Shown here one piece after another: positions 39,023 through 48,627 of a stretch of DNA of 64,000 nt. The stretch spans positions 186,001 through 250,000 of the forward strand of contig NZ_CANLSZ010000003.1 in the NCBI RefSeq assembly GCF_947493765.1, in the 5' to 3' direction. A program made the position numbers and the translations under genes. The notes under the pieces were generated by a model. The model was not told the DNA's origin and made no database searches. It saw nothing but the letters and a program-made list of their open reading frames with translations. Each line of letters opens with the position of its first letter. The stretch's first letter is position 1. The stretch comes from an uncultured Arthrobacter sp. GTDB taxonomy: Bacteria > Actinomycetota > Actinomycetes > Actinomycetales > Micrococcaceae.

Positions 39023-39669
39023 GGCGCATCCCGTTCGGTGGTCGCGGGTGCGTCGACCGCCATGAAGCCCAGGAGCCGCTCGGCGTACTTGGCCAGGACG
39101 TCCATCTCGAGATTCACGGGATCACCCACCGCCCTCGCACCGAGCCCGGTCTCCCGGAGCGTGGTGGGGATCAGCCCCACCTCGAACCACTGCTGCGGCT
39201 CCTCCAGAGGGCTGACCGCGGTCACGGTCAGGGACACGCCGTCGATCGCCACGGAGCCCTTCTCCGCGGCGTAGCGGCCCAGCGTGGACGGCAGGCCGAA
39301 GCGGAGCCGGTGCCACGCCCCCAGGTCCTCGCGCTCCAGCAGCACACCGATGCCGTCCACATGGCCCTGGACCACGTGCCCGTCGAGCCGACCGCCGGCC
39401 GGGACGCACCGTTCGAGATTGACCGGGGCGCCGGGCTGCAGTGCGCCGGTCGTGGTGCGTCGGAGGGTCTCGCCCATGACGTCGACTCCCACGCGCGGGC
39501 CGTCGAGGGTCACGGCGGTGAGGCAGACCCCGTTGACGGCGATCGAGGCCCCGGGTGCGAGGTCCTGGCCCGTGGCCGGAGCCTCGACCACGAGGAGGCC
39601 GCTCTCGCCGTCGTCGGCGAGGTCGAGGGAGACGACACTGCCCTGTTCGGACACGATTCCTGTGAACAC
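39019..39669 (-). CDS. ribE: Riboflavin synthase alpha subunit
   Basis: Dismutates two lumazines to riboflavin plus pyrimidine. 216 aa with the internal duplication of the family: [10 protein letters not shown] with [12 protein letters not shown] in the first half, [14 protein letters not shown] and [16 protein letters not shown] in the second. Called ribC in some species. Confidence 0.97.
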
Positions 39670-39705
39670 TGGTACTTCCTTCGGTGGACGGGGCTGGCGG
39701 GGAGG

Positions 39706-40797
39706 TCAGGAGCCGGGCGGGCCCGGGGGGCGCAGGTGGAGCCGGGTGTCCGGTCCGAGCTGGAGCAGCCGCGGCCCTCCGGCGTCGTCGGGGATCCAGC
39801 GGTGGCCGTCCGCGAGCGACACCACGCCGAGGTCGGGGAACGCCGGCGCACCGTCCCCGAGGATCAGCGGGGCCACGTACGAGAACAGTTCGTCCACGGC
39901 TCCGGCCCGCAGGAAGGCGGAGGTGATCCGCGGACCGCCCTCCACCAGGAGGTGCCGCACGCCCTGCTCGTACAGCGTGTCGAGTGCGGCCCGGACGTCG
40001 CGGGTGGCCAGCCGGACGAAGCCCGGTCCGCGCATCGCGGCGCGCTCCGGCACGGGTGTCATGCCCATCACGACCCGCAGCGCCGAGCGCCCGCGTGGCT
40101 CGGACTCGGCGTCGGGTCGGCGTGCCGTCAGGCGTGGGTCGTCGGCCAGGACCGTGCCGCTGCCCACGAGGACGGCGTCGGCCAGCCGGCGCAGCCGGTG
40201 CCCGTCCTCGCGTGCCCGGTCGCCGGTGATCCACTGGCTGGAGCCGTCCGGAGCGGCGACCCGACCGTCGAGCGACTGGGCCGACTTCGCGGTGACGAAC
40301 GGGCGGCGCTCCGCCAGGGCTCCGGTCCATCGTTCGTTGAGGGCGCGCGCCGCCGCCGCGCCGGGCCCACCGACGCACTCGACACCGGCCTCGCGCAGGT
40401 GCTGCGCGCCACCCGCGGCCACGCCGTGGACGTCGGCCACCGCGTAGACCACCCGCCGCACCCCTGCCTCGCGCAGCACCTGCGTGCACGGCGCCGTCCG
40501 GCCGGTGTGATTGCACGGCTCGAGCGTCACCACCACGGTGGAGCCGCGAGGATCGTTACCGCGGCGCAGTGTGTCGGTCAGGGCGGCGGGCTCGGCGTGC
40601 GGTGTCCCGGCGCCGCGGTGGTACCCCTCCCCCAGGATCCGCCCGTCGGCGGACAGCACGACGGCGCCCACCAGCGGGTTGGCGCCCCTCACGCCGAGGG
40701 CGGCCAGCTCGAGGGCGCGCTCCATGGCTGCGTGCTCCTGCCCGCTGGCCTCCGGCCCGCTGGGGTCCGGCACGGTGCCGGTCGGCGTCGCGCTCAT
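39706..40797 (-). CDS. ribD: Bifunctional riboflavin deaminase/reductase
   Basis: Deaminates and reduces the GTP-derived pyrimidine. 363 aa: N-terminal zinc deaminase with GTPHAEPAAL and EPCNHTGRTAPCTQVL, C-terminal reductase with FVTAKSAQSLDGRVA and HLLVEGGPRITSAFL. ATG 40797 overlaps the ribM stop (ATGA), so the two are translationally coupled. The first 20 residues are an unstructured extension. Confidence 0.96.
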   Translation of the reverse strand: MSATPTGTVPDPSGPEASGQEHAAMERALELAALGVRGANPLVGAVVLSADGRILGEGYHRGAGTPHAEPAALTDTLRRGNDPRGSTVVVTLEPCNHTGRTAPCTQVLREAGVRRVVYAVADVHGVAAGGAQHLREAGVECVGGPGAAAARALNERWTGALAERRPFVTAKSAQSLDGRVAAPDGSSQWITGDRAREDGHRLRRLADAVLVGSGTVLADDPRLTARRPDAESEPRGRSALRVVMGMTPVPERAAMRGPGFVRLATRDVRAALDTLYEQGVRHLLVEGGPRITSAFLRAGAVDELFSYVAPLILGDGAPAFPDLGVVSLADGHRWIPDDAGGPRLLQLGPDTRLHLRPPGPPGS

Positions 40798-41477
40798 CGC
40801 AGGGTCGGATCGGGCAGGAGGGCCTCGACGCTCGGCTTGGCGGAGCGCTGTGCGCGGGCCCAGACGACGAAGCCGACGAGGGTGAACCCGCCGTAGAACA
40901 CGTACATGAAGGCGCTCGCGTAGTACCCGGCGCTGAAGAGCAGGGGTACGCCCACGAGGTCCACGGCCACCCATACGAGCCAGAACTCCACCCACCCCTT
41001 GGCCATGCCGTAGGTGGCCAGGAGGGAGCCCACGAAGGTCCAGGCATCGGCCCAGACCGGCTCGTAGGAGCCGAGCGCGCGGAAGACCGGGGTGAGGGCG
41101 AGGGTGCCTGCGATCATGACGACCACCATGCCGAGACGTATGCGCGTGCCCGCCCACTGCGGGGTGACGGCCTGGCCACCGCTGCGCCGGCTGAGCTGCC
41201 ACTGCCGCCAGCCGTAGACGGACACGATGATGAACATGAGCTGCCGTCCGGCCTGGCCGAGCAGATTGGCGGCTCCGACCCCACCGAAGAGGGAGCCGAG
41301 GAAGACGGTCAGGAGCAGCACGTTGCCGATGATGCCCACGGGCCATGCCCAGATGCGGCGCCGCATGCCACCGAGGGCACTGAGCAGCCCGAAGATGTTG
41401 CCCGTCACCTCACGGACCAGGAGGGAACCGCCACCCACGGGAATGCGTGCCTCGAACAGCCACTGCAGGAAATCCAT
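40794..41477 (-). CDS. ribM: PnuC-family riboflavin transporter (RibM/PnuX-like)
   Basis: Membrane uptake protein. 227 aa with about seven hydrophobic helices and the PnuC-family segment GWVEFWLVWVAVDLVGVPL. PnuC proteins carry nicotinamide riboside or other vitamins; being first gene after an FMN riboswitch and coupled to ribD identifies it, by context, as the riboflavin transporter called RibM or PnuX in Streptomyces and Corynebacterium. RBS AAGGAT eight bases upstream of ATG 41477. Confidence 0.88.
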   Translation of the reverse strand: MDFLQWLFEARIPVGGGSLLVREVTGNIFGLLSALGGMRRRIWAWPVGIIGNVLLLTVFLGSLFGGVGAANLLGQAGRQLMFIIVSVYGWRQWQLSRRSGGQAVTPQWAGTRIRLGMVVVMIAGTLALTPVFRALGSYEPVWADAWTFVGSLLATYGMAKGWVEFWLVWVAVDLVGVPLLFSAGYYASAFMYVFYGGFTLVGFVVWARAQRSAKPSVEALLPDPTLR

Positions 41478-41605
41478 GCCGATCCTTCGTCATCACGACG
41501 ACTCCGGGCGATGGCAGCGCCGGACACGGCAGGCACCAGCCGTGCCTGGACCGCGTCCTGGCCGCCGACAGTGAAACCGGCAGCGGCAGGACCCTGCTGT
41601 TCGTG

Positions 41606-41738
41606 CTTCTCCCATCCAGACTTTGACTGTCGGTCCCGGAATTCCACCGGCTCAACCGATCCCGTTCCGCGGGTGCGGAACGAGGAGCGGGTCGCGGACT
41701 ATCACCGCCGGTTCGGAATTACACCGACCCCGGAGCAC
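41606..41738 (-). promoter_or_regulatory. FMN riboswitch (RFN element)
   Basis: Minus strand reads the conserved RFN core in order: CCGGGGTCGGTGTAATTCCG, AACCGGCGGTGATAGTCCGC, a variable CG-rich hairpin, GAGCCGGTGGAATTCCGGGA, CCGACAGTCAAAGTCTGGAT and GGGAGAAG. About 128 nt separate it from the ribM ATG and can form a hairpin (CCTGCCGC...GCGGCCAGG, imperfect) as an expression platform. FMN binding should switch off the rib operon. Confidence 0.96.
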
Positions 41739-41804
41739 GTACTGGGTCAATTCTGACACAGCCGGGCGGCGGTCGCCGCTGACCCGCTCCGATTCCTCCG
41801 GCAG

Positions 41805-41842
41805 CGATCACCGGAACCAGCAACGATCACCGGAACCAGCAA
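41805..41842. repeat. Two 19-bp direct repeats upstream of the rib operon
   Basis: CGATCACCGGAACCAGCAA twice head to tail, with a related GCGATCACCGG again at 41865-41875. They sit between the aspS terminator and the riboswitch, possibly in the rib promoter region. Confidence 0.75.
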
Positions 41843-41870
41843 CTGAGCCACGAGCACCGGGCCAGCGATC

Positions 41871-41901
41871 ACCGGTGTCGGGTCGATCGACCGACACCGG
41901 T
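41871..41901 (-). terminator. Terminator hairpin of aspS
   Basis: ACCGGTGTCG...CGACACCGGT outer stem with an inner GTCGA/TCGAC stem, 11 bases after the aspS stop. No T-tract. Confidence 0.7.
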
Positions 41902-41912
41902 ACGGGGGCGGG

Positions 41913-43715
41913 TCAGCCCTCGCTCGCCGGTGCGGCGCCTGTCGCCGGTGCGGTGCCGGTCTTCGGCCTCGCGTCCACGCCCGCCTCCCTGCGCTGCTGG
42001 GCCGTGATCGGCGCCGGAGCGCTGGTCAGCGGGTCGTAGCCGCCTCCGGACTTGGGGAACGCGATGACGTCGCGGATCGAGTCGGTCCCGGCGAGCAACG
42101 ACACCACGCGGTCCCATCCCAGGGCTATGCCGCCGTGCGGGGGTGCACCGTACTTGAACCCCTCGAGCAGGAAGCCGAACTTCTCCTCCGCCTCCTCGGC
42201 ACCGAGGCCCATGACGGCGAAGACCCGCTCCTGCACGTCCCGGCGATGGATCCGGATGGATCCTCCACCGAGTTCGTTGCCGTTGCAGACGATGTCGTAC
42301 GCGAATGCCAGGGCGTTCTCGGGATCCGTGTCGAAGGTGTCGAGGAATTCCGGCTTCGGGGAGGTGAAGGCGTGGTGGACCGCCGTCCACGCTCCAGCTC
42401 CGACGGCAACATCCCCCGCCGCCACTGCGGCCGACGCCGGTTCGAACATGGGGGCATCCACCACCCAGACGAAGGCCCAGGCATTCTCGTCGATGAGGCC
42501 GGTGCGCCGGCCGATCTCGACGCGGGCGGCACCCAGGATGGCACGTGAGGACACGCGGTCGCCGGCGGCGAAGAAGATGCAGTCGCCCGGGGCGGCACCG
42601 ACGGCGCCCGCGAGGCCCTCCCGCTCCCCGTCGGTCAGGTTCTTGGCGACCGGTCCGCGCAGGCTGCCGTCGTCGTCGATCAGGACGTACGCCAGTCCCT
42701 TGGCACCTCGCTGCTTGGCCCACTCCTGCCAGGCGTCGAGCTGGCGCCGCGGCTGTGCTGCGCCTCCGGGCATCACCACGGCGCCCACGTAGGGCGCCTT
42801 GAACACACCGAATTCGGTGTCCCTGAAGAACTCCGTCAGTTCCGTGAGCTCCAGGCCGAAGCGCAGGTCCGGCTTGTCGGAGCCGTACCTGGCCATCGCC
42901 TCCCCGTAGGTCATGCGGCGGATGGGCAGGGGGATCTCCACGTCGATCAGTCGCCACAGGGCGGCGACGAGCTGCTCGCCGAGGGCGATGATGTCGTCCT
43001 CCTCCACGAAGCTCGCCTCGATGTCGAGCTGGGTGAACTCGGGCTGGCGGTCCGCGCGGAAGTCCTCGTCGCGATAGCAGCGCGCCAGCTGGTAGTACTT
43101 CTCGAACCCGCCGACCTGCAGGAGCTGCTTGAACAGCTGGGGCGACTGCGGCAGGGCGTACCAGGAGCCCGGCGCCAGCCGCGCGGGCACGAGGAAGTCA
43201 CGGGCACCCTCGGGGGTGGACCGGGTCAGCGTGGGGGTCTCGATCTCCACGAAACCGTCGCGGTGCAGCAGTTCGCGGGCCACCCGGCTGGCCTCGGAGC
43301 GGAGCCGCAGGTTGGCCTGGGGGCCGGGCCGGCGCAGATCGAGGTAGCGGTGGCGCAGGCGCGCCTCCTCACCCACCTCCACGTGCTCGTCGATCTGGAA
43401 CGGCAGCGGATCCGAGGTGTTGAGGATGGTGACGGTGTCCGCGACGACCTCGACGGCCCCGGTGGGAAGGGCGGGGTTCTCGTTGCCCTCGGGTCGCTGC
43501 TGCACGGTCCCGACGATCTGCAGGACGTACTCGTTGCGCAGTGCCGAGAACACCTCCTCCTCGCGGACCACCACCTGCGCCACCCCGGAGGCGTCCCTGA
43601 GGTCGACGAACGCCACACCGCCGTGGTCCCGACGGCGTGCCACCCACCCGGCGAGGGTGATGGTTTGTCCTACGTGCTCGGGCCGAAGCGAACCGAGTTC
43701 ATGCGTGCGGAGCAC
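41913..43715 (-). CDS. aspS: Aspartyl-tRNA synthetase
   Basis: Charges tRNA-Asp (and in some actinobacteria tRNA-Asn). 600 aa bacterial type: N-terminal OB anticodon domain ([20 protein letters not shown]), class II motif 2 [19 protein letters not shown], the bacterial GAD insertion domain, and motif 3 [19 protein letters not shown] 43715 ([15 protein letters not shown]) chosen for GGAAGGA eight bases upstream. C-terminal Ala/Pro tail of about 30 residues. Whether it is discriminating cannot be decided here. Confidence 0.97.
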   Translation of the reverse strand: MLRTHELGSLRPEHVGQTITLAGWVARRRDHGGVAFVDLRDASGVAQVVVREEEVFSALRNEYVLQIVGTVQQRPEGNENPALPTGAVEVVADTVTILNTSDPLPFQIDEHVEVGEEARLRHRYLDLRRPGPQANLRLRSEASRVARELLHRDGFVEIETPTLTRSTPEGARDFLVPARLAPGSWYALPQSPQLFKQLLQVGGFEKYYQLARCYRDEDFRADRQPEFTQLDIEASFVEEDDIIALGEQLVAALWRLIDVEIPLPIRRMTYGEAMARYGSDKPDLRFGLELTELTEFFRDTEFGVFKAPYVGAVVMPGGAAQPRRQLDAWQEWAKQRGAKGLAYVLIDDDGSLRGPVAKNLTDGEREGLAGAVGAAPGDCIFFAAGDRVSSRAILGAARVEIGRRTGLIDENAWAFVWVVDAPMFEPASAAVAAGDVAVGAGAWTAVHHAFTSPKPEFLDTFDTDPENALAFAYDIVCNGNELGGGSIRIHRRDVQERVFAVMGLGAEEAEEKFGFLLEGFKYGAPPHGGIALGWDRVVSLLAGTDSIRDVIAFPKSGGGYDPLTSAPAPITAQQRREAGVDARPKTGTAPATGAAPASEG

Positions 43716-43893
43716 AGCATTCCTTCCCACAGATGTAACGGATGGCTGGCAGGTGGTTGAGGCACCCACCTAGAGTTGGGTCAAGCGCGACCAACGTTAC
43801 CGGTCGTGTCCGGACCATCCTGACAGGCGCCCTGCAGTACCCGTACCACTGCGCGACGCCGCTGGTCCCGCGGGTTCCGATCCGAGGAGGAGC

Positions 43894-45147
43894 ATGTCGT
43901 CGCCACCGGAAGCACGCCGGCCCCTCGGGGGCTTCGATGCGACGACCGTGGGGGTCGGCTCGATGGTCGGTGCGGGCGCCTTCGTGGTGTTCGCCCCGGC
44001 GGGCGCCGCGGCCGGCGTGCTCCTGCCCCTGGCGGTGGTCGTCGCGGGCTTCGTCGCCTACACCAACGCGGCGGCCATGGCCCTCCTCGCGGGGGGACTG
44101 CCCGCGGACGGGGCGGTGGACGGGCGCGAACAGCTCGGTTCGTGGCCGGGCTTCCTCGCCGGGTGGGCGCAGCTCACCGGCCGCCTGGCCGCCTGCGCGG
44201 CGGTGGCCCTCACGACAGGGCTGTACGCCGCTCCCGGCAGTGCGGGGAGCGCGGCGGTCGCCGCTGTCGCCGTGACCACGCTCCCGGCCCTCCTCGGGGT
44301 GACCCGCTCGGCGACGCTCACCCGGGCTGTCATTTCCCTCGTCATCCCGGTGCTCGCCTTCGCGATCGTGGTCGGGTTGACCTCCCCGGCGTACTCCGCG
44401 GCGATCGGTGGCGGACCGGGCGCGACGCCCGGGGTCGGCGGCGTGCTGCAGGGCGCCGGTCTGCTCGTCTTCGCCTACGCCGGGTACGGACGAAGCGCCA
44501 CGCTGGGTCACGGTGTCCGTGAACCCCGTCGCAACATCCCGGCGGTCGTCCTGGGAGCCCTCGGCGTGACGCTGGGCCTGTACGTCCTGCTGTCGTTCTC
44601 CCTGCTGAGGTCGCTGGGACCGATCATGCTGGCGGAGACCACTGTCCCGCTCCGCGAGCTGATCCGCGGGGCCACCGGGGCCGGATCCGCGGGCGTCCTC
44701 GGAGCCGTGATCACCGGCGCGGCGGTGCTGGCCGGTCTCGGCGGGCTGGTGTCCCTCACCGCGGGGCTGGGAGGCAGGGCCCTCGCGCTGTCCCGGCGGG
44801 GGGAGCTGCCGGAGACGTTCTCCCGGGTCTCCATCCGCTACCGGGCGCCCTGGGTGTCGATCCTCGGTGCCGCCGCCGTCGTGGTGGTCCTCCTGCTCAC
44901 GGTCCAGCTACCCACCCTCATCGGGTGCGCAGCGTTCGGCGTGCTCGTGCACGGTGCGATCGTCGGGATCGCCGCGCTCAGGGTCGAGGACAGGCGATGG
45001 TTCGCTCCGCGCTGGCTCAACGCGGTGGGCGCGGCCGGTTGCCTCGCGCTGGCCCTGGCACTGCCGTGGGGGTCGGTGCTCGGCATGCTCACGGTGCTCG
45101 CTGCCGGTGCCGTGCTGCGCGGTATCTCCTCGCGCCGGCACCGCTGA
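43894..45147 (+). CDS. APC-superfamily permease
   Basis: Probable amino acid/polyamine transporter. 417 aa with about 12 membrane helices; first-helix motif VGSMVGAGAFVVFAPAGAAA is the unwound substrate-binding helix of the family, followed by VFAYAGYGRSATLGHGVREP in helix 6. Substrate unknown. RBS GAGGAGG close upstream of ATG 43894. Stands alone between divergent aspS and convergent hisS. Confidence 0.88.
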   Translation: MSSPPEARRPLGGFDATTVGVGSMVGAGAFVVFAPAGAAAGVLLPLAVVVAGFVAYTNAAAMALLAGGLPADGAVDGREQLGSWPGFLAGWAQLTGRLAACAAVALTTGLYAAPGSAGSAAVAAVAVTTLPALLGVTRSATLTRAVISLVIPVLAFAIVVGLTSPAYSAAIGGGPGATPGVGGVLQGAGLLVFAYAGYGRSATLGHGVREPRRNIPAVVLGALGVTLGLYVLLSFSLLRSLGPIMLAETTVPLRELIRGATGAGSAGVLGAVITGAAVLAGLGGLVSLTAGLGGRALALSRRGELPETFSRVSIRYRAPWVSILGAAAVVVVLLLTVQLPTLIGCAAFGVLVHGAIVGIAALRVEDRRWFAPRWLNAVGAAGCLALALALPWGSVLGMLTVLAAGAVLRGISSRRHR

Positions 45148-45201
45148 ACCGGGTGAGCCCCACCTCCGGTTCGGGTCCCTGCGGGCAGGTGGGGCCGCGA
45201 C

Positions 45202-46530
45202 TCAGGCGGTGGTGATCACGGGTCGCACGTCCTCCACCGGAGGTGACCACGACGCGGGATCGGCGCCGTGCTGCTCCCCCGAGCGGATGTCCTTGACCTC
45301 GTGCGTACCGTCCGCGTTCGTGAACCAGACGAAGGGGATGCCTCGCCGGTCGGCGAATCTGATCTGCTTGCCGAACTTCTCGGCCGTCGCTGCGACCTCG
45401 GTGGCGATGCCCCGCTGCCGGAGCGCCGCGGCGACATCCTGCGCCCGGGACCAGGCGTCGTCGTCGGCCAGCGCCACGAGGACCGCCGTCGGCACGGACC
45501 GGGAGACCGAGGCGAAACCCTGGCTGAGGATCCGCGAGACGAGGCGCGTGACGCCGATGGACAGCCCGACGCCGGGGAAGGTCCGGCTGCCCTTGTGGGC
45601 CAGGGCGTCGTAGCGGCCACCCGAGCAGATCGAGCCCAGGCCCTCGTGTCCGTCGAGCACGGTCTCGTAGACGGTTCCCGTGTAGTAGTCGAGGCCGCGG
45701 GCGATGCTCAGATCGGCGACCACGCGTCCGGGAGCGCGGCGGGTGGCCTCGGCGATGACCTGGCGGAGTTCCTCGAGGCCCTCGTCGAGGAGTTCGTGGG
45801 AGACGCCGAGGGCCCGCACCCGCTCCACGAAGGAGGTGTCCGGGGTGCGGATCGTCGCGAGCTCCAGGGCCAGGCGCACCTGGTCGTCGTCGGCGCCCAG
45901 CTCCTCCTGCAGCAGGGCACCCACCTTCTCGGGACCGATCTTCTCGAGCTTGTCGATGCTGCGCAGCACGGCGGCCGTGTCCCGGAGGCCGATGGCACTG
46001 TAGAAACCCTCGGCGAGCTTCCGATTGTTCACGCGCAGGGTGAAAGCGGGGATGGGCAGGGCCTCGAGGGCCTCGACGACGGTGAGGGCCAGCTCGATGT
46101 CGTACCGGAAGGGCAGGACGCCGTCACCGACGACGTCGATGTCGGCCTGGGTGAACTCGCGGGCGCGACCCTCCTGCGGACGCTCGCCGCGCCAGCACTT
46201 CTGGATCTGGTATCTGCGGAACGGGAAGGCGAGGTGACCTGCGTTCTCCACCACGTAGCGGGCGAACGGTACGGTCAGGTCGTAGTGGAGGGCGAGGCCG
46301 GCCTCGGACGCCGATGCCTCCTCGGCCTGGAGCCGGGAGACGGCGTAGACCTCCTTGTCGATCTCGCCCTTGCGCAGCAGGTCACCGACCGTCTCCACGG
46401 CCCTCGTCTCGATGCTGGAGAAGCCGTGCAGTTCGAAGGTCCGCCGCAGGACGTCGAGGACGTGCTGCTCGATCAGGCGTTCCTCGGGCAGCCATTCGGG
46501 GAAGCCGGACAGGGAAGCCTTGCGGGCCAT
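45202..46530 (-). CDS. hisS: Histidyl-tRNA synthetase
   Basis: Charges tRNA-His. 442 aa class II enzyme; motif 1 region and substrate loops PFRRYQIQKCWRGERPQEGR (motif 2) with EFTQADIDVVG, the histidine-binding IARGLDYYTGTVYE, motif 3 GVGLSIGVTRLVSRIL, and a C-terminal anticodon domain (VPTAVLVALADDDAW onward). ATG 46530 chosen for GAGGAG nine bases upstream. A TAGGAT box at 46598-46603 gives a leader of roughly 60 nt. No T-box was seen. Confidence 0.96.
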   Translation of the reverse strand: MARKASLSGFPEWLPEERLIEQHVLDVLRRTFELHGFSSIETRAVETVGDLLRKGEIDKEVYAVSRLQAEEASASEAGLALHYDLTVPFARYVVENAGHLAFPFRRYQIQKCWRGERPQEGRAREFTQADIDVVGDGVLPFRYDIELALTVVEALEALPIPAFTLRVNNRKLAEGFYSAIGLRDTAAVLRSIDKLEKIGPEKVGALLQEELGADDDQVRLALELATIRTPDTSFVERVRALGVSHELLDEGLEELRQVIAEATRRAPGRVVADLSIARGLDYYTGTVYETVLDGHEGLGSICSGGRYDALAHKGSRTFPGVGLSIGVTRLVSRILSQGFASVSRSVPTAVLVALADDDAWSRAQDVAAALRQRGIATEVAATAEKFGKQIRFADRRGIPFVWFTNADGTHEVKDIRSGEQHGADPASWSPPVEDVRPVITTA

Positions 46531-46918
46531 GGGGGGGTCTCCTCGCCTACGGGGGTCTCCGACGGGCCGCGGCCGATCGGTGGGGTCTGCGCCATCAATC
46601 CTAGGGGCGCCGGACGGATCGGCAGAACGTCCCGCCCGTGCAGTCGTCGCGCGGGGTGCGGCGTGCGGGCCGGGCATGTGGGCGGGGCGCCCTGAGTGGG
46701 GCACCCTGGGGGCACAGTCCTGAGTACAGTAGCCTCAGAGCAGGGTTCGGCGGCGCCCCTCCGCGGGTGCCGGAACGGCTGGGTCGGCACGATCGGTGCG
46801 TGATACCGGTCCGATAGACTCCTGGATCCTGCTCGGGATCGATCCGTACGACATCGACCCCGGACGACATGGCCCCGGCGGTGCTCGGGGCCATCCGACG
46901 AGTGAAAGATTTCCAGCG
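46531..46918. other. Divergent promoter region, hisS and DUF349 gene
   Basis: 388 bp without a credible gene. A minus-strand TAGGAT (46598-46603) probably serves hisS and a plus-strand TAGACT (46815-46820) probably serves the DUF349 gene; neither has a clear -35. Nothing else recognised. Confidence 0.5.
46815..46820 (+). promoter_or_regulatory. Candidate -10 box of the DUF349 gene
   Basis: TAGACT about 100 bases before the GTG; the same hexamer is the candidate -10 of relA. Confidence 0.3.
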
Positions 46919-48526
46919 GTGACAGACAGTCAGCAATCCGACGAAACGACCATCGACCACGGCACGGAGCAGGACGCCGCGGCAGCCGATGGCGGTCCAT
47001 CCCGTCTGCCCGAGGGCACCGGCACCGATGCCGCGGAGGGCCGGGACGAGCCCCGATCCGAGCCCTCACCTGCGCCTGCACCCGCGGTGACCGCGGACCC
47101 GGTCGAAGCATCCGCCGCTCCCGCGGAGTCGTCCGACGACGTGCAGGAAGCACCGCACGCCCGTCCGTCGCAGCCCCGCCCTGCGGCTCCACGCGCGCCG
47201 CTACCCACGTCGATGGCCCCGCGGCCCGCGCGGTCGTCCGGCCGCCCCGCTGCTCCCCCGGCGCACACCACCTCGCTCGAGGAAGCCGGCAGATTCGCCC
47301 GCGTCGAGGACGACGGCCATGTCTTCCTGCTCGTGGACGGCGAGGAGCACGCCGTCGGGCAGTACCCCGATGCCACGCGCGAGGAGGCGCTGACCTACTT
47401 CGTGCGGAAGTACGACGACGTCGTGAGCCAGGTGGCACTGCTCGAACAGCGGGTCCAGGCCAAGGCGCCGTCCTCGGACATGGCCAAGACCGCCAGGCAT
47501 CTGCGGACACAGGTCGGTGAGCGCAGCATGGTCGGGGACGTGCTCGCCCTCGAAGCCAGGATCGACGCCCTGCTGGAGGCCGTGAGCGGCCTGGAGAAGA
47601 CCGAACGCGCAGCCCTGGACGAGCTCAAGGCCCGGGAGCTCGCAGCACGTGAGGCGATCGTCGTCGAGGCCGAGGAACTCGCGGGCCGTGACCCTGCCAC
47701 CGTCCAGTGGAAGGCCAGCAGCACCCGCATGAACGAGCTCTTCGAACTCTGGAAGGCGGCACAGAAGAACGGGCCGAGACTGGGACGGGGCACAGAGGAC
47801 GCACTGTGGAAGCGCTTCCGCTCCTCGCGCACCGTCTTCGACCGCCATCGCCGTGCGTATTTCTCGCAGCTCGACACCGACAACGCCGAGGCCAAGCAGG
47901 CCAAGGAGGCGCTCATCAAGCGTGCCGAGCAGCTCTCCGACTCCACGGACTGGGGTCACACGGCGGCGGAGTACCGCAGGCTGATGGACGAGTGGAAGGC
48001 GTCCAAGCGTGCCAGCCGCAAGGACGACGATGCCCTCTGGGCCCGTTTCCGCGCCGCCCAGGATCGTTTCTTCGAGGCGAGGAAGGCCGACAACGAGGCG
48101 ATCGACGAGGAGTACTCCGTCAATCTCGCCGCCAAGGAGGCGCTGCTGGTCGAGGCGCAGAAGATCCTGCCCGTCAGGGATCTCGCCGCGGCGAAGAAGG
48201 CCCTGCAGTCGATCAGGGAGAGGTGGGACGAGGCGGGCAAGGTGCCACGCGCCGACATGGGGCGGATCGACGCCGGTCTGCGCAGGGTCGAGGACGCCGT
48301 CAAGTCCGCCGAGGACGAGCACTGGCAGAAGACGAACCCCGAGACGAAGGCCCGCACCACCAGTGCGCTCAGCCAGCTCGAGGCGACGATCGCGCAGCTC
48401 AGGGAGGATCTCACAGCCGCCGAGAGCGCCGGCGACACCTCGAGGATCGCCACGGCGAAGGAGGCGCTCGCGGCCCGCGAGCAGTGGCTCGAGATGCTGC
48501 AGAGATCGGCCCGGGACTTCTCCTGA
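46919..48526 (+). CDS. DUF349 coiled-coil protein
   Basis: 535 aa from GTG 46919 (VTDSQQSDETTIDHG). The first ~120 residues are disordered and Pro/Ala-rich; a small domain (GRFARVEDDGHVFLLVDGEE) follows; the remainder is three or more DUF349 helical repeats, seen as ELWKAAQKNGPRLGRGTEDA, RLMDEWKASKRASRKDDDAL and SIRERWDEAGKVPRADMGRI. Highly charged and predicted coiled coil, cytosolic. Function unknown; conserved next to relA in actinobacteria. Confidence 0.88.
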   Translation: MTDSQQSDETTIDHGTEQDAAAADGGPSRLPEGTGTDAAEGRDEPRSEPSPAPAPAVTADPVEASAAPAESSDDVQEAPHARPSQPRPAAPRAPLPTSMAPRPARSSGRPAAPPAHTTSLEEAGRFARVEDDGHVFLLVDGEEHAVGQYPDATREEALTYFVRKYDDVVSQVALLEQRVQAKAPSSDMAKTARHLRTQVGERSMVGDVLALEARIDALLEAVSGLEKTERAALDELKARELAAREAIVVEAEELAGRDPATVQWKASSTRMNELFELWKAAQKNGPRLGRGTEDALWKRFRSSRTVFDRHRRAYFSQLDTDNAEAKQAKEALIKRAEQLSDSTDWGHTAAEYRRLMDEWKASKRASRKDDDALWARFRAAQDRFFEARKADNEAIDEEYSVNLAAKEALLVEAQKILPVRDLAAAKKALQSIRERWDEAGKVPRADMGRIDAGLRRVEDAVKSAEDEHWQKTNPETKARTTSALSQLEATIAQLREDLTAAESAGDTSRIATAKEALAAREQWLEMLQRSARDFS

Positions 48527-48553
48527 CACGGCAGTAGCGGGCGTCGTTCCCCG

Positions 48554-48593
48554 AGCCCTCCGGCACCGTTGTCCACAACGGCGCCGGAGGGCT
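48554..48593 (+). terminator. Rho-independent terminator after the DUF349 gene
   Basis: AGCCCTCCGGC-A-CCGTTG / CAACGG-C-GCCGGAGGGCT stem with one mismatch and a TCCA loop, followed by TTT. Confidence 0.85.
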
Positions 48594-48627
48594 TTCGCGT
48601 GCCGCTCCCACTGGCGATGCTGGACCA

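Noticed and set aside
43716-43893. T-box or attenuator ahead of aspS
   Set aside because: No T-box sequence (AGGGTGGNACCGCG-like) and no leader peptide; only candidate promoter fragments.
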